This document shows positions 36,701 to 47,747 of a stretch of 64,000 nucleotides of DNA, piece after piece. Made by a program: the position numbers and the translations under genes. Position 1 is the first letter of the stretch. The number at the start of each line of letters is the position of its first letter. The DNA lies in contig CM043942.1 in assembly GCA_014529385.2 (NCBI GenBank), positions 24,206,469 through 24,270,468 on the forward strand, written 5' to 3'. Source of the DNA: Adiantum capillus-veneris (taxonomy: Eukaryota > Streptophyta > Polypodiopsida > Polypodiales > Pteridaceae). The notes under the pieces are model-generated. The model saw only the letters and a program-made list of their open reading frames with translations, was not told the origin of the DNA and made no database searches.

Positions 36701-37160
36701 TAGACGCTTCATAGAAAAGTTCTCACAAATTGCGGGACCATTACATGACCTAACAAAGAAAAGCGTTAGGTATACATGGTCTGCTAAGGAGAACAATGCT
36801 TTCGAAAAGCTTATCTCTCAACATGTGCTTACACTACCGGATCTCTCAAAACCATTTGAGGTCCAATGCGATGCTTGTGGTGATTGCCTTGGAGCTGTTT
36901 TGCTCCAAGAAGGGCACGCCATAGGCTATGAGAGTCGAAGGCTCGACCCTGTTGAGCAAGCTCTAGGCATATACGAAAAGGAACTCGTTGCAGTTCTACA
37001 TGCCTTAGACTCATGGAAGCACTATTTATTGGGGACTCCTTTCATTCTGCGAACGGATCACCAAAGTCTTAAGTACTTCATGACGCAGACCAAGCTCTCC
37101 GACAAACAAATGAGGTGGGAAAATTTCCTTTCGCAATTTCATTTTCATATTGCTCCATTG
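33765..37160 (+). CDS. Element B Gag-Pol (gag, protease, RT, RNase H)
   Basis: 1138 codons from ATG 33765, in one frame. The N-terminal part is Ser/Arg/Lys-rich (residues 120-240). The gag core has a QWWSSL block near 306. The CCHC knuckle CLKCGEQGHAYCAC is near 483. The protease motif DPGSTHNFIS is near 545. Reverse transcriptase: CVDYRALN near 795, [13 protein letters not shown], and the polymerase box FFDD near 892 (F instead of the usual Y). RNase H has QCDACGDCLGAVL near 1034 and RTDHQSLKYF near 1097. A one-base shift near 37145-37160 ends the frame early (nominal stop 37181) just before the GKHNQVADALSR block, which is in the next frame. Gag and pol share one frame here, with no stop between them. 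Confidence 0.93.
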
Positions 37161-38698
37161 CTGGCAAGCATAATCAAGTAGCTGATGCACTCTCAAGACG
37201 GCCGAGAGTGAATGCGGTTTCCATAGCAACTCACAATGATCTATCTTCAATGATAGATGAGTATGCTATTGATCCCGATTTTAGAGATGTGATTTCAACC
37301 CTTGCATTAGGGAAGAAAGAAGAACCATTTACTTTACAAGATGGTTATCTTCTCTATGGCAATAGACTATGCGTTACTAACTCACTACGTGAGAAAGTAA
37401 TGTATGAATCTCATGCTCCACCTTATGCGGGGCATAGAGGGATTCAGTCTACCTTAAAGGGAATTGAAACATATTTCTATTGGCCTACCATGAAAGTGAA
37501 CATACAAGAGTATGTTTCCAAATGTGTGGTATGCCAAAAGACAAAATTTGATAGAGGGAAACTTGGATTGCTTCAACCCTTGCCAATCCCTAATTCACCA
37601 TGGGAGAGCACATCCATGGATTTTATCTTTGGATTGCCTAAGCCTATCCATGGGAATTCGGGAATATGGACGATAGTAGACAGGTTTAGTAAACAAGCTC
37701 ATTTTATACCTGTCAAAAAGACTATCAAAGCCCATCAAATGGTAACCCTCTTTATTTCACAAATTTTCAAGTACCATGGCTTGCCCATGTCCATAGTGTC
37801 GGATAGAGATCCTAGAATGACCAGTAATTTCTGGAAGGGTCTCTTTGAGAATTTAGGAACAAGGCTAAACTTCTCTTCGACCTATCATCCACAAACTGAT
37901 GGCCAAAGTGAAATAGCTAACCTAACCATTCTCGATCTACTAAAAGCCTATGTAACGGAAGTAGATCAAAGATCCCAATGGGAGAAGTACTTACCCTTAG
38001 TGGAGTATGCTTACAATAACACTGTACATACTTCCACGGGAAAAGCACCTTTCGAGGTAATTGAGGGAAGATCAAAAAGTCCCTTGCTACTTAAGGTACA
38101 TGGGAAGATCTTCGCTGCAGATGAGTATAGCCGAGACCTAAAAGAATCTTTCCAAAAGATTAAGGATGCTATCTCTATCTCACAGCAAAGGCAAAAGGCT
38201 GCTGCTGACAAGCACAGAAGAGCCCAAGCCTTTAAAGAAAACAATTGGGTCTTGTTAAAGTTTTCGAAGGCTCGATTAAGGCACACAACGGGCAAGAATC
38301 CTACGGGTCACCAAAAGTACTATGCTAAACTAGCAAAAAGGTACTATGGTCCCTTTCAGATTCTTAGGCCAATCAATGAGATGGCCTATCAACTCAAGTT
38401 GCCCAATCATTGGCTCATATACAATGATTTTCATGTGAGCCTATTAAAGCCTTACAAAGAAGAGCCACCTCAAGAACCAACTATTGAAGACCCACCGGAG
38501 ATCGAGGACCAAGAAGAGGTGCTGCAGCCCGAGTCCATTCTCCGACATGAAGACAAGGTACTAAGAGGCGGTAAGACTATCCGACGATATCTTATTAAGT
38601 TTAAGAATTATCCTTTTGAAGATGCTAGATGGATGCAAGGCATACAATTAAAGGATAACCTAAACCTTGTCAATGCTTACAATGCTTCCCAAGAGTAA
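37115..38698 (+). CDS. Element B integrase with chromodomain-like tail
   Basis: Open for 527 codons from ATG 37115; true similarity starts at about 37160 with the end of RNase H (AGKHNQVADALSRRP). The integrase zinc domain has HAPPYAGHRG (near 99) and CVVCQKTK (near 138). The catalytic core has SMDFIFGLP (near 168), SDRDPRMTS (near 229) and HPQTDGQSEIAN (near 265). The GKAPFEVIEG and YNDFHVSLLKPY blocks follow. The C-terminus (about 488-523: RRYLIKFKNYPFEDARWM) resembles the chromodomain that guides chromoviruses to heterochromatin. All catalytic residues are present. Confidence 0.93.
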   Translation: MGKFPFAISFSYCSIAGKHNQVADALSRRPRVNAVSIATHNDLSSMIDEYAIDPDFRDVISTLALGKKEEPFTLQDGYLLYGNRLCVTNSLREKVMYESHAPPYAGHRGIQSTLKGIETYFYWPTMKVNIQEYVSKCVVCQKTKFDRGKLGLLQPLPIPNSPWESTSMDFIFGLPKPIHGNSGIWTIVDRFSKQAHFIPVKKTIKAHQMVTLFISQIFKYHGLPMSIVSDRDPRMTSNFWKGLFENLGTRLNFSSTYHPQTDGQSEIANLTILDLLKAYVTEVDQRSQWEKYLPLVEYAYNNTVHTSTGKAPFEVIEGRSKSPLLLKVHGKIFAADEYSRDLKESFQKIKDAISISQQRQKAAADKHRRAQAFKENNWVLLKFSKARLRHTTGKNPTGHQKYYAKLAKRYYGPFQILRPINEMAYQLKLPNHWLIYNDFHVSLLKPYKEEPPQEPTIEDPPEIEDQEEVLQPESILRHEDKVLRGGKTIRRYLIKFKNYPFEDARWMQGIQLKDNLNLVNAYNASQE

Positions 38699-39054
38699 GC
38701 AAATGTACAAAATGTTAAAAATGAACAAAATTTTTGTCTTATAAGACTCTCTTTTTCTTTATTTGTGCACAAAAATGAAGTAGTATGCATGCTTAGATCA
38801 AGTTTGCGGAGACGACGTCTCCCAAACACCAAGTAGAGCTTGTCACTCTACTATGGAAGACTGATAGGACTAATGTGCAGACATGCTTGCGGCAGCCTCA
38901 GGCTCTCAAGCGCCAAATGGACTAGTCATCCATTGTGGAATGATATCGTAGGGTAACATAGGGATCCTCTACCCGCTAAGAAAAGGACTCATGAACATGC
39001 TTTATCTTCTCTACACCATAGTCGAGGACGACTATTATTTCAAGAGAGAGGTAA
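38699..39054 (+). other. Element B 3' untranslated region and polypurine tract
   Basis: About 350 bp after the pol stop, no gene. It ends in the purine-rich CAAGAGAGAGGTAA (39041-39054) directly before the 3' LTR. Confidence 0.75.
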
Positions 39055-40643
39055 TGTCATAATAATCAATATCTAATTCTCCTAAATGATTTTCTCATAT
39101 TAAACTGATCATTTAATGTGGGGAAGGCCAGGGGAGAAAAAGCTAGAATATTGGTTAAGCTAGCAGACCGGCCACAGTAGGGATCCAAAGGAGGGAAAAT
39201 AGGGATCCAAAGGGGGGGCCATCTGCAAAAGAGCCATGTGCAACAATGGGCTAAAAAGACCCTAAGGTTCAACCCATTAAGACTTCCAAAATGCTAAGGT
39301 TCCAAAATTCAAAGGTTGTGTCCAAAGGTCAACCCTAGGGAAAATTGGATGCTTTGTGTGTGCCCTAAAAGTCTTTGCACATCCCTACATGAGGGGGGGC
39401 GAGCCCTAAAGGTAGGGGATGAGAGAGAAAGCCACACACACACACACATAGGCGCCCTTCACACAAAGGGAATGAGGGACACATGTCAGCTCCCTAGGCC
39501 AGATGCCCACAAGGTGTGCCCAATTTCTATTGGATGACCCTTGAAGTGGACTAATGAAAATTAAGCTAGAGTAAATCTAGTTTAATTAATTTAAAAACAT
39601 TTAATAAAAGAAACCAATGAGAATTAAGTCTCCTAGAAGACTATTGGGCAGTCTCCCAAGGGGTCCAATGAGCATTCAGGAGCCCCATGGCTTGCCTGAT
39701 TCCTATTGGCCAGGAGGCAAAGGGGTCCAATGAGAGTTTAGTTTAATTATTTAATTACCTAAAGCTCTCACAAAAGGGGAAAGGGGGACACATGTCAGAA
39801 GGCTATCACTTATGCTGCTTAATTGTAATTGGCTTGACTTGCGGAGGGCCAATGAGGCTTCAGCAAGAGAAATTAGCAAGAGGGCTCGCCCAAGAGAGAG
39901 AGGGGGCTGATTTTTCCAAGGCATTATCACACACACACTCACACAAGCTCATGTGTGAAGAAAGAGAAGACTATCTCTTCCCAAGCTTTAATGGAGAACT
40001 CATCACCTACTCCAAGCTTGTGAGATAGAAGCCTACATCAACACTCTCTTGGCATGTGGATGCAAATCCAACCAAGAGCCAAGCTTCAATGCATGCTCAT
40101 CTCCTCTACCAAGCTAATTACTAAGCTAAGCTATGCTACATATGAGTGATTATGTGAGGAGATGTACATCTTTCTCGTAAGATACTCCTTCTTCCTCTCA
40201 ATCTACTCTCATACCCTGCTAGCTCTCACCATCTTTGAAGGTGTGTGAGGTCTTGGGTCTGAGAATGGGGATAATTCAAGTTGTGTTTGTTAAGTGTTTT
40301 GCTTAGTGCATGAAGTTTCCATCTTCATTGCACTAGCTAGTCTTGAAGGAACACAAAGAATTGTATTGTACAATGTCTCTCTTGATGGGAGAAACCATAA
40401 TACAAAGCCTTTTGGAGGGGGGACCGGCTCCATGAAAATCCGGTCCTCAACTGTTGTCAATAGCTTAATTTCTCTCTCTTTTGAAAGTATTGTCGATGCT
40501 ATCTAACTAGGTGTTATGCTTTTTGTTGCTCTCTCCACCCAAGCACTCTTGTAATTCTCATTAGGAATCTATTCTAATGAAATGTCCACTATGTTCATGC
40601 TAATTTCCGCTACACATAAGTTATTAGGCCATTAAATGTTAAA
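39055..40643 (+). repeat. 3' LTR of element B
   Basis: 1589 bp. The last bases read TTAAA where the left LTR has TTACA, so the terminal CA has mutated to AA. Followed by the duplicated GATGG. Confidence 0.92.
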
Positions 40644-41487
40644 GATGGATAGAATCTTTCACTCATATAGAAGCGTTACAGGCATTTTCTTCGATGACGT
40701 CTTAATCTTCTCAGAGATGGAAGACGAACACTATAAACATCTCGCATTAGTGATTGAAGAATTACAAAAACACAAATTATTTGTGAATGCTAAGAAGAGT
40801 GATTTCTTTTTAAAAGAAATCCACTATTTGGGCAATATGGTATCTCACAACCAAGTGAGAATGGACTCTAATAAGATTCAAGCAGTTGTAGAATGGCCTA
40901 CACCAACTACAGTACATGATGTAGGAAGTTTCCTCAGCCTCTGCTCCTATTATCGGTTTTTCATTCGAGCCTTTGCCGCTATAGAAGGTCCCCTCCATGA
41001 TCTGACAAAGAAGCGGATTCCATTCCATTGGGGGCCTGAACAAAAACAAGCTTTTGAAAAGCTTAAGTGCCTACTCAGTCATGGGCCTGTTCTCACCGTC
41101 CCCGATCTTCACAAACCTTTCGAGGTATACTGAGATGCATCTGGAGATTATGTAGGAGCAGTCTTGAACCAAGAGGGTTACGTCATAGCCTATGAAAGTT
41201 GGCGCCTTAAAGATGCAGATTTGCATGCTTCCATATATGAGAAAGAGCTAGTGGCAGTAATTCATGCTCTTTCCATTTGGAAACATTATCTGCTAGGCGC
41301 TGATTTTATTATCAAGACACATCATCAGAGTCTTCGCTACTTCCTCACACAGAGAAAGTTATCAGAAAAGCAGATGAGATGGACCAACTTTCTTTCAATG
41401 TTCCATTTTCAAATTTTACATACTTCTGGAACAAAGAATGCAGTTTTGCAGATGCTCTCTCTAGGCGTCCAAAGATCAATGCACTGA
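40644..41487 (+). pseudogene. Element A reverse transcriptase (C-terminal) and RNase H
   Basis: Continues from 31756: TGIFFDDVLIFS (polymerase box FFDD), HYLGNMVSHNQVRMDS, SLCSYYRFFIRAFA. RNase H starts FEVY, then a TGA, then DASGDYVGAVL. KELVAVIHALSIWKHYL and THHQSLRYF follow, the latter with His for the usual Asp. Confidence 0.87.
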
Positions 41488-41805
41488 CAATAATTTATCA
41501 TAAGGAACTAGAATCTCTCAGTGAGATGTATCCTCAAGATCCAGACTTCGCTACAATTTGGGAAAATCTTCAAGCTGGTCACTCGAGGCCACCTTATTCC
41601 ATTAGGGATAATACGCTCTATCTTCAACAAGCAAGATGCATAGCTCAGCCCTTTCGACAGAAGGTGATGGATGAAGCACATTATTCTCCTTATGCCAGGC
41701 ATCGGGGAATTTTTGTTACCACTAGTGCCCTCGAATGATATTTCTTTTGGCCAACACTCCATGTGGCCATTGAAAAAAATGTACGTGAGTGTTTAGTCTG
41801 CCTTA
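41379..41805 (+). pseudogene. Element A integrase zinc domain
   Basis: A frame-shifted continuation with the DALSRRPKINAL block, HYSPYARHRGI (His pair) and, past a stop, CLVCL (Cys pair). The sequence then jumps directly to the region after the catalytic core; see the deletion noted near 41805. Confidence 0.8.
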
Positions 41806-42508
41806 CCGATAGTTGAGTTTGCGTATAATAATACCATACATTCCTCAACTGGTAAAGCTCCCTTCGAAATTATTTATGGGAAGTCACTCTTCCTTCCTAT
41901 TATGGTTAACAAGGAAACATCTTCGCCGCAGATGAATTTGTGCGCAATATTGATATTGCCTATCAACAAGTAAAGCAAGCGATTCTACGTACTAAAGAGC
42001 AACAGAGGAGAAAAGTAAACAAGCACACAAGGAATCTCAATCTTGAAAAAGGACAATATGTCCTGCTTCGGTTTGAGAAAGCTAGATTGAAAAAGAGGGT
42101 TGGAAAAGGGAAAGTTGTAAAACTTTCCCATAGATTTTACGGCCCTTTCAAAATTACAGATAAAGTCAATGACGTGACTTTTAGATTGGATTTGCCTTCT
42201 CACTGGCGCATCCAAAATTCTTTTCATGTAAGTCTCCTTCGACCATATGTTGGACCTCCTCCAGTGGCGCCAGTACAAGAACATCCTCCACAGGTCGAAG
42301 CGACTGAGGAAATACATCAACCTAAACAGATAATGCACCACTCTGAGAGACAACTAAAGTCGGGAGCCTACATCGAAAATATTTAGTCAAGTTCAAGAAT
42401 TACACCCCTTTAGATGCCAAATGGATGACTGAGTCTGATCTTAAGGACTACCCACACATCTTGCACAGTTATGTTGATGCTCTAGCAGTTGAGGTCAACT
42501 GTTTAGAA
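41806..42508 (+). pseudogene. Element A integrase C-terminus and chromodomain remnant
   Basis: Starts with the AYNNTIHSSTGKAPFEII block and, after shifts, an open stretch 41940-42386 with VLLRFEKARLKK, FYGPFKI and SFHVSLLRPYV. After a stop near 42384 another frame gives VKFKNYTPLDAKWM, a chromodomain-like tail like that of element B. Confidence 0.82.
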
Positions 42509-42518
42509 CCAAGAGGGA
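42509..42518 (+). promoter_or_regulatory. Polypurine tract of element A
   Basis: CCAAGAGGGA directly before the 3' LTR start TGTAACTATG. Confidence 0.8.
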
Positions 42519-43090
42519 TGTAACTATGTCAGACTTTGTAAATAATTAATGTATTTACGAGAAAAGAATTATCTAATTAGTTGTGTGCACATCAGGATAG
42601 ATCTAGCAGTTCTAGGGCCTCAGGTGCGCCTAAGTTTGGGCCAGAGCACCTCAGGGAGACCCTAGCAGAAAATACCCTGAAGCCCTAGTGATTGGGAAAT
42701 CGGGTCTTCAATAAAGGGTAGATAGTAGCTTCAGATTTCAGGCTCAGAAAATTACGCGCGCTAGTGCAAGCACAGGAATGAGATGGAGTCCTTAGAACAA
42801 CAGTAACCCTAAGGCCTGAATTATTTTTACGGTCTTAGGATAAGTCAATTAAATTATTTTAAATTGTTTATGTTTGACCAAATGGCCGGACAAGTGCGAA
42901 CAAGTAATGCCAGAGCAGTGCTGGTACGGCTTTGCACTGGGGAGCAGCTAACATTTTCATTGGTTACATCTATGTGTGTAGTTGTGCACTTAATTGCACA
43001 TTTCATTAATTAGCATAGGACTTTTAAAGTCAAAAGTTGAATGGTTTTTAAATTATTAAGTAAGTGTGCCACTTGGCACACTTACCCATG

Positions 43091-43131
<41 letters not shown>

Positions 43132-44030
43132 CTAGCGCCCCCTCTTCTGGCTGGCTATATAAGAGCAGCCCCTCCCTCTCTTGCCAGGTTGACAGTGTAC
43201 TACCCCCCCTAAGTTCAATGTCCTCTACGCAGTGAAGCTCTCCATTGAAGCTTGAGAGCAGCACCTTGTGGTGTATGTGGAGCCTCTAAGCACCCATCAC
43301 CTAGAAGCCTCTCATGGTTGTAGGCAGCCGTGAGAGAAGTTTCATCGCGTAAAATAGTAGAAAACTCTCTTTCTCTCTCGTCTAGCTACTGCAAATTCTC
43401 TGTTTTCAGCCCCTAATCACCTATATTAGGGTGAATTTGAGCAAAGTATTAATATAATCTTACTCCCCTCTACCTACTCTACGCATACACAAAGTTTGAA
43501 GCATTTCCGTCACGGAAAGGACCTCCCTTTCGGTATTGGAACGCGCTCAGGTAACAATTTCTAGTTATCTACAGAAAATTACAGCAAGCGTGTGTGCGTG
43601 CATTTTGCATGTTTCTTTCGTGGGTTGATTGCAGGAATGATTATGTCCGAAGAGACACAGTTAGCAGAAGATAGACTGTCATTTATGAGAGCTTCGGATG
43701 AGTTTTTTGGAAGGTAGACTCTCGCCTATGAGAGCTTCCCAAAATTTCACAGAAGAGGAAAGATCCTCTCAATAGTCAGAGAGCAGTTCTTCTACTCTCT
43801 CAATCAGAAGTAGAAAAAGGACAAGAAAGAATAGAGGACGGGCTTTTGCCCCGTTCCTATGCTTGTAAAGATTCTTTTTTAGTAATAAAGATATTTTCTT
43901 GATGGGGGGGGGACCAGCCCATCTTCTGGTCCCCAAATGATGTGTCGAGCTTTCTCTCTTTCTCTCCAAAGTCTCTTGAGTATATAAATTGCATTTAACA
44001 GTCAGCTTTCGCTTCCGTATTTTTGTGACA
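42519..44030 (+). repeat. 3' LTR of element A
   Basis: 1512 bp, partner of 27833-29413 with scattered substitutions. Most of the length difference is the shorter CT tract (43094-43128) and lack of the GT tract. Confidence 0.92.
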
Positions 44031-44462
44031 CCAACCTCCCCTTGTGCCTCTTTTCACTCATTGAGAGCAGACCGTGCACTTAGCCGGCCGGCCAATCGAC
44101 GTGAGGTGGGAAAAAGCAACCTTGGTGTGAGCGCAAGGCCGCCAAGGGATGCGCCCGTGGAAAAGAGAAAAACTCGGCTAAAGAGAAGATCCTTCTGTAA
44201 CACAGATTGCAAGCTAAAGAAGAACCTCAAGACCCACAAGAACTTCAAGAACTCAAGAACCCCAAGAACCAAGACCCCCAAGAACCCATGTTCCTAGTGA
44301 ACTTAAAAACCCAAGACTTCAGTGGATGGTCATCACTCGAAGCGGAATGGATACTTTGCTTGGAGGTGATGAGCATGAGAGAGGTGAAGAAGAACTTTCG
44401 CACCAAGAGGTTTTTCCGACCCTCCCCCTTCCCCATCTACGAGAAGGATTGCACTAACTCCT
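44031..44462 (+). other. X interior, upstream of its ORF
   Basis: X internal sequence resuming after element A. It has a Lys/Asn/Pro-coding AAGAACCC-type degenerate repeat (44205-44290). No clear gene product. Confidence 0.45.
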
Positions 44463-45509
44463 ATGGAAGCTTTCGACAAGATGATGATGGACAAGAAGTT
44501 AGAACGCAAAGCAAGAAATGCAGAACGAAAAGCTGAAATAGAGCGTGCACACTAAGAAAGAATGGCAGCCATAGAGCGTAACTACATAGAAAGAATGGCA
44601 GCCATAGATCGCGAGAACAAAGCAAGACAAGCAGAATTTGATCGCGAGAACAAAGCAAGAAAAGAAAAGAGCGACCAACACATGAAAGAGTTCTTGCGAC
44701 TCTTTTCTATTGTGCAGGTGCAGTATGAACAGAATCAGGAGGAGACTCTCTCCGTCTCTTCTTCTCCAAAGCATATCACACAGGATTTGTATGATGAATT
44801 GCATGATAATGATGAGCATGATGATTTGAATGATAATGACAAGCATGATGATTTGCACAATGATCAAGATGTGATTTCTCACAAGCATGATGATTTGCAT
44901 GAAGACGATGTGATTGTTCACAAGAATTATGGGTTAGTGGATACTTTTTCTCGTGAAGCTAACCTCATTGCAGATTCGATCAATCATGAAGAATCGATCT
45001 TGGCTTTCGAGTCGAGGTCCATAGAACCCTTACAGGAAGATTCGATCGATTAGGAAGAACCGATCTTGGCTCTTGAGCCTAGGTCCAAAGACCCCTCACA
45101 GGAAGTATTACGTGTTCGCATTATTAGTCAGCAGGCATTATTCGAGTGTTTCATTCGTGATCGTTTCCTGTATTTTAGTCAACGTCTTTATGTGATCCCT
45201 TTTCCTAGGCATGGCATATTGTACGTTGAGCACGATTCACTCATCAATGAGCACGGATGTATGCCGATTTCTCATGAAAAGCTGAAAAGTATGCATTCAA
45301 GAAAGTCACATTCCATGTCTCTTCCTTGGCACGACATAGTTGTAGAAAGAGCTTATGAAAGTATGAGCACCAAGCATGGGCATTTCTGTTGTGAATTGCC
45401 ACAGTTGATTGATTTAGATCTAAAAGGAAAGATTCGATCTCATTGTTTGCATGTTTTGGATGAATGGGTTGGCACTCCGTCTCTTTGTTCATCTACATTG
45501 CATGCATAG
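44463..45509 (+). pseudogene. Element X internal ORF, coiled-coil-like, unknown
   Basis: One frame from ATG 44463 to 45509, with stops TAA at about 44550 and TAG at 45051-45053. The N-terminal third is a highly charged helix with short repeats (RNAERKAEIERA, MAAIERNYIERMAAIDRE, FDRENKARKEK), probably a coiled coil. The middle has Asp/His-rich repeats (DDLHEDD, NDKHDDL). The C-terminal part is mixed and globular-looking (FIRDRFLYFSQRLYVIP, GKIRSHCLHVLDEWVG). I recognise no gag, protease or pol motif and no zinc knuckle. It lies between X's primer site and polypurine tract, so it is X's own coding content. Confidence 0.6.
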
Positions 45510-45769
45510 TCTTTAGAAAAGACAAGAGTTTTTCAAGTCACTTTACATGGAAGACTCTAGACGAAGTTGAAACATTGAAGGAGCCACAGAAGACTTTGTG
45601 GTCGCTTTCGGCGCGGCCCAAAGAAGCAAGCGTTGCAGACCTTTATGAAGTTCAAGTACTGCACAACCCACACATCAAAGTGGGCCGGCGAAGAGTCCTT
45701 TCCACGATTCCGGATGCTATTGGCGATCTCCCTCGACGCCATACAGTTCGGTACCAGTACCTCACTTTG
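45510..45769 (+). other. X interior, downstream of its ORF
   Basis: Another frame in this stretch is open for about 120 codons (45464-45832) with no recognised motif. It runs into the polypurine tract and LTR, so it is probably incidental. Confidence 0.4.
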
Positions 45770-45781
45770 AAAAGGAGGGGA
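45770..45781 (+). promoter_or_regulatory. Polypurine tract of element X
   Basis: AAAAGGAGGGGA directly before the LTR start TGTCTCGTG. Its plus orientation shows the core of X is inverted relative to its outer ends. Confidence 0.85.
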
Positions 45782-46594
45782 TGTCTCGTGACACATCCAA
45801 CCCTATGTGTCCGTGGACAAGCTACAGCATGACCACAGTTCAGTCAGTTTAGAATAGGAAGTGATCTGGTACTTTTGTGAGTCTGTTCGTCGCAGACCGT
45901 GCATGACCGGTCACTTAGACTAGATGCATATCCTCCGGTTGCACACAGCATGATCATCAGAATTCATCAGGAGAATTTTCCAGTGCATTAAACCTATTTT
46001 TCCTATTTTTGGCATTTTTCACTTATTTATTAAGTGACTTTTGTTGGAAACTAGGTAGGGCAATTTTGCTAAGATAATATATAAGCAAACCAAAGCTAGC
46101 ACTTTTTGGCAGAGGAGGCAACAACAGCATTGCTCAGCAGGCCGACTCTCCGTAAGAACAAGGACACTCCAACTGGCGTTTTCCCTCTCCTTAGCCCCTT
46201 CAGCGTTTTCAGCCCTTAGAGAACCTCAGCCCCTTCTGCGTTTTCCAAGCCTTGCCTTGGCGATTCGCACAGCCATTTCAGGCAGCACCATGGCGATGAC
46301 AGCAGGCAGCTACTAGCGTTTTTAAACCACATCATTCAGTGTTTTCAAGCAGCCTCAGCCAACGTTTTGTTTTGCGTTTTCAAGCATCCATGACTTGCGT
46401 TTTACATCAACTTGGCAACGTTTTCAGCAAGGGTTTGCAGCAGTAAGAAGGACAACAAATTCAGCATTTGAAGACCCAGCAAAACAACTTTTGTGGCATG
46501 CAAAGACACAGTAGCAAATAAGCCCCGACTTGGAGCAACAGTACCGATTCGAAGCACTCAGTTTTCAGCCTTAGCATTGTCCTCGTCCTCCTCG
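45782..46594 (+). repeat. X LTR copy 3: plus, 5' part
   Basis: The first 813 bp of the LTR, including a TATA box AATATATAAGC at 46077-46087. It stops at about 46594, where minus-oriented copy 4 begins. Its sequence is mirrored at about 46914-47747. Confidence 0.85.
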
Positions 46595-47747
46595 TGCAGC
46601 GGAATGAATGTTGAACTTTGCTCAAGATGAGTGCTCCGAACTGTGCTCAAGGTTCCTTTTACTTATGGAAGGGAGAGTCTTCCGTTCTTAATAAGAGAGT
46701 GCAATGGACACAAACAAAGTGGATGGACACTGTGAATGGACGTGCATGATACTAAGAGATAGAGAGAGAAGAGAATACGACACCAGAGACGTTGTAAAAC
46801 CCTCCTCCGAAGGCCCCACTCTTGATGGCGAGAGTGGTCTACTATTGATTGCACAATGTGGTACAAGGCTGATGCAAATCTAAATGCTTGCTATGTCGAT
46901 GTCGACGGATTGGACGACGAGGACGATGCTAAGGCTGAAAACTGAGTGCTTTGAATCGGTACTGTTGCTCCAAGTCGTGGCTGATCTGCTACTGTCTTTG
47001 TATGCCAAAAACGCTGTTTTGCTGGATCTCCAACTGCTGAATTCGTTGTCCTTCTTACTGCTGCAAACCCTTGCTGAAAACGCTGCCAAGTTGATGTAAA
47101 ACGTAGGTCATGGCTGGCTAAAAACTCAGAACAAAACGCTGGCTGAGGCTGCTTGAAAATGCTGAATATTGTGGTTTAAAAACGCTAGTAGCTGGCTGCT
47201 GTCATCGCCATGGTGCTGGTTGAAATGGCTGTGCAAATCACCAAGGCAAGGCTGGGAAAACGCAGAGGAGGCTGAGGTTCTCCAAGGGCTGAAAACACTG
47301 AAGGGGCTGAGGTGAGGGAAAACGCTAGTTGGAGTGTCCTTGTTCTTGCTAAGAGTCGGCCTGCTGAGCAATGCTCCTGTTGCCTCGTCTGCCAGAAAGT
47401 GCTAGCTTTGGTTTGCTTATATATTATCTTAACAAAATTGCCCTACCTAGTTCCCAACAAAAGTCACCTAATAAATAAGTGAAAAATGTCAAAAATAGGG
47501 AAAATAGGTTTAATGCACTGGAAAATTCCCCTGATGGATTCTGATGAATTATGATGGGAATGCTGATGATCATGCTGTGTGCAACCGGAGGATATGCATC
47601 TAATCTAAGTGACTGGTCATGCACGGTCTGCGAACAGACTCACGAAAGTGCCAGATCACTTCCTATTCTAGACTGACTTGATTGACTGAACCCTGGTCAT
47701 GTTGTAGGTTGTCCACAGACACATAGGGTTGGATGTGTCACGTGACA
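46595..47747 (-). repeat. X LTR copy 4: minus, nearly complete
   Basis: 1153 bp. Its right end GTGACA is the LTR start read on the minus strand. Its left end begins GTGCAGCGG and so lacks about six terminal bases compared with copy 1. It is the longest LTR copy and the reference for the family. Confidence 0.85.

Larger units (their letters stand above)
31757..40643 (+). mobile_element. Element B: nearly intact Ty3 chromovirus
   Basis: 8.9 kb, inserted in the reverse transcriptase of A with a perfect 5-bp duplication GATGG (31752-31756 and 40644-40648). LTRs 31757-33347 and 39055-40643 are nearly identical. It has a perfect Met primer site, a gag-pol ORF of 1138 codons and a second ORF of 527 codons, with one frameshift between them in RNase H. 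It is the youngest insertion in this nest. Confidence 0.95.
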
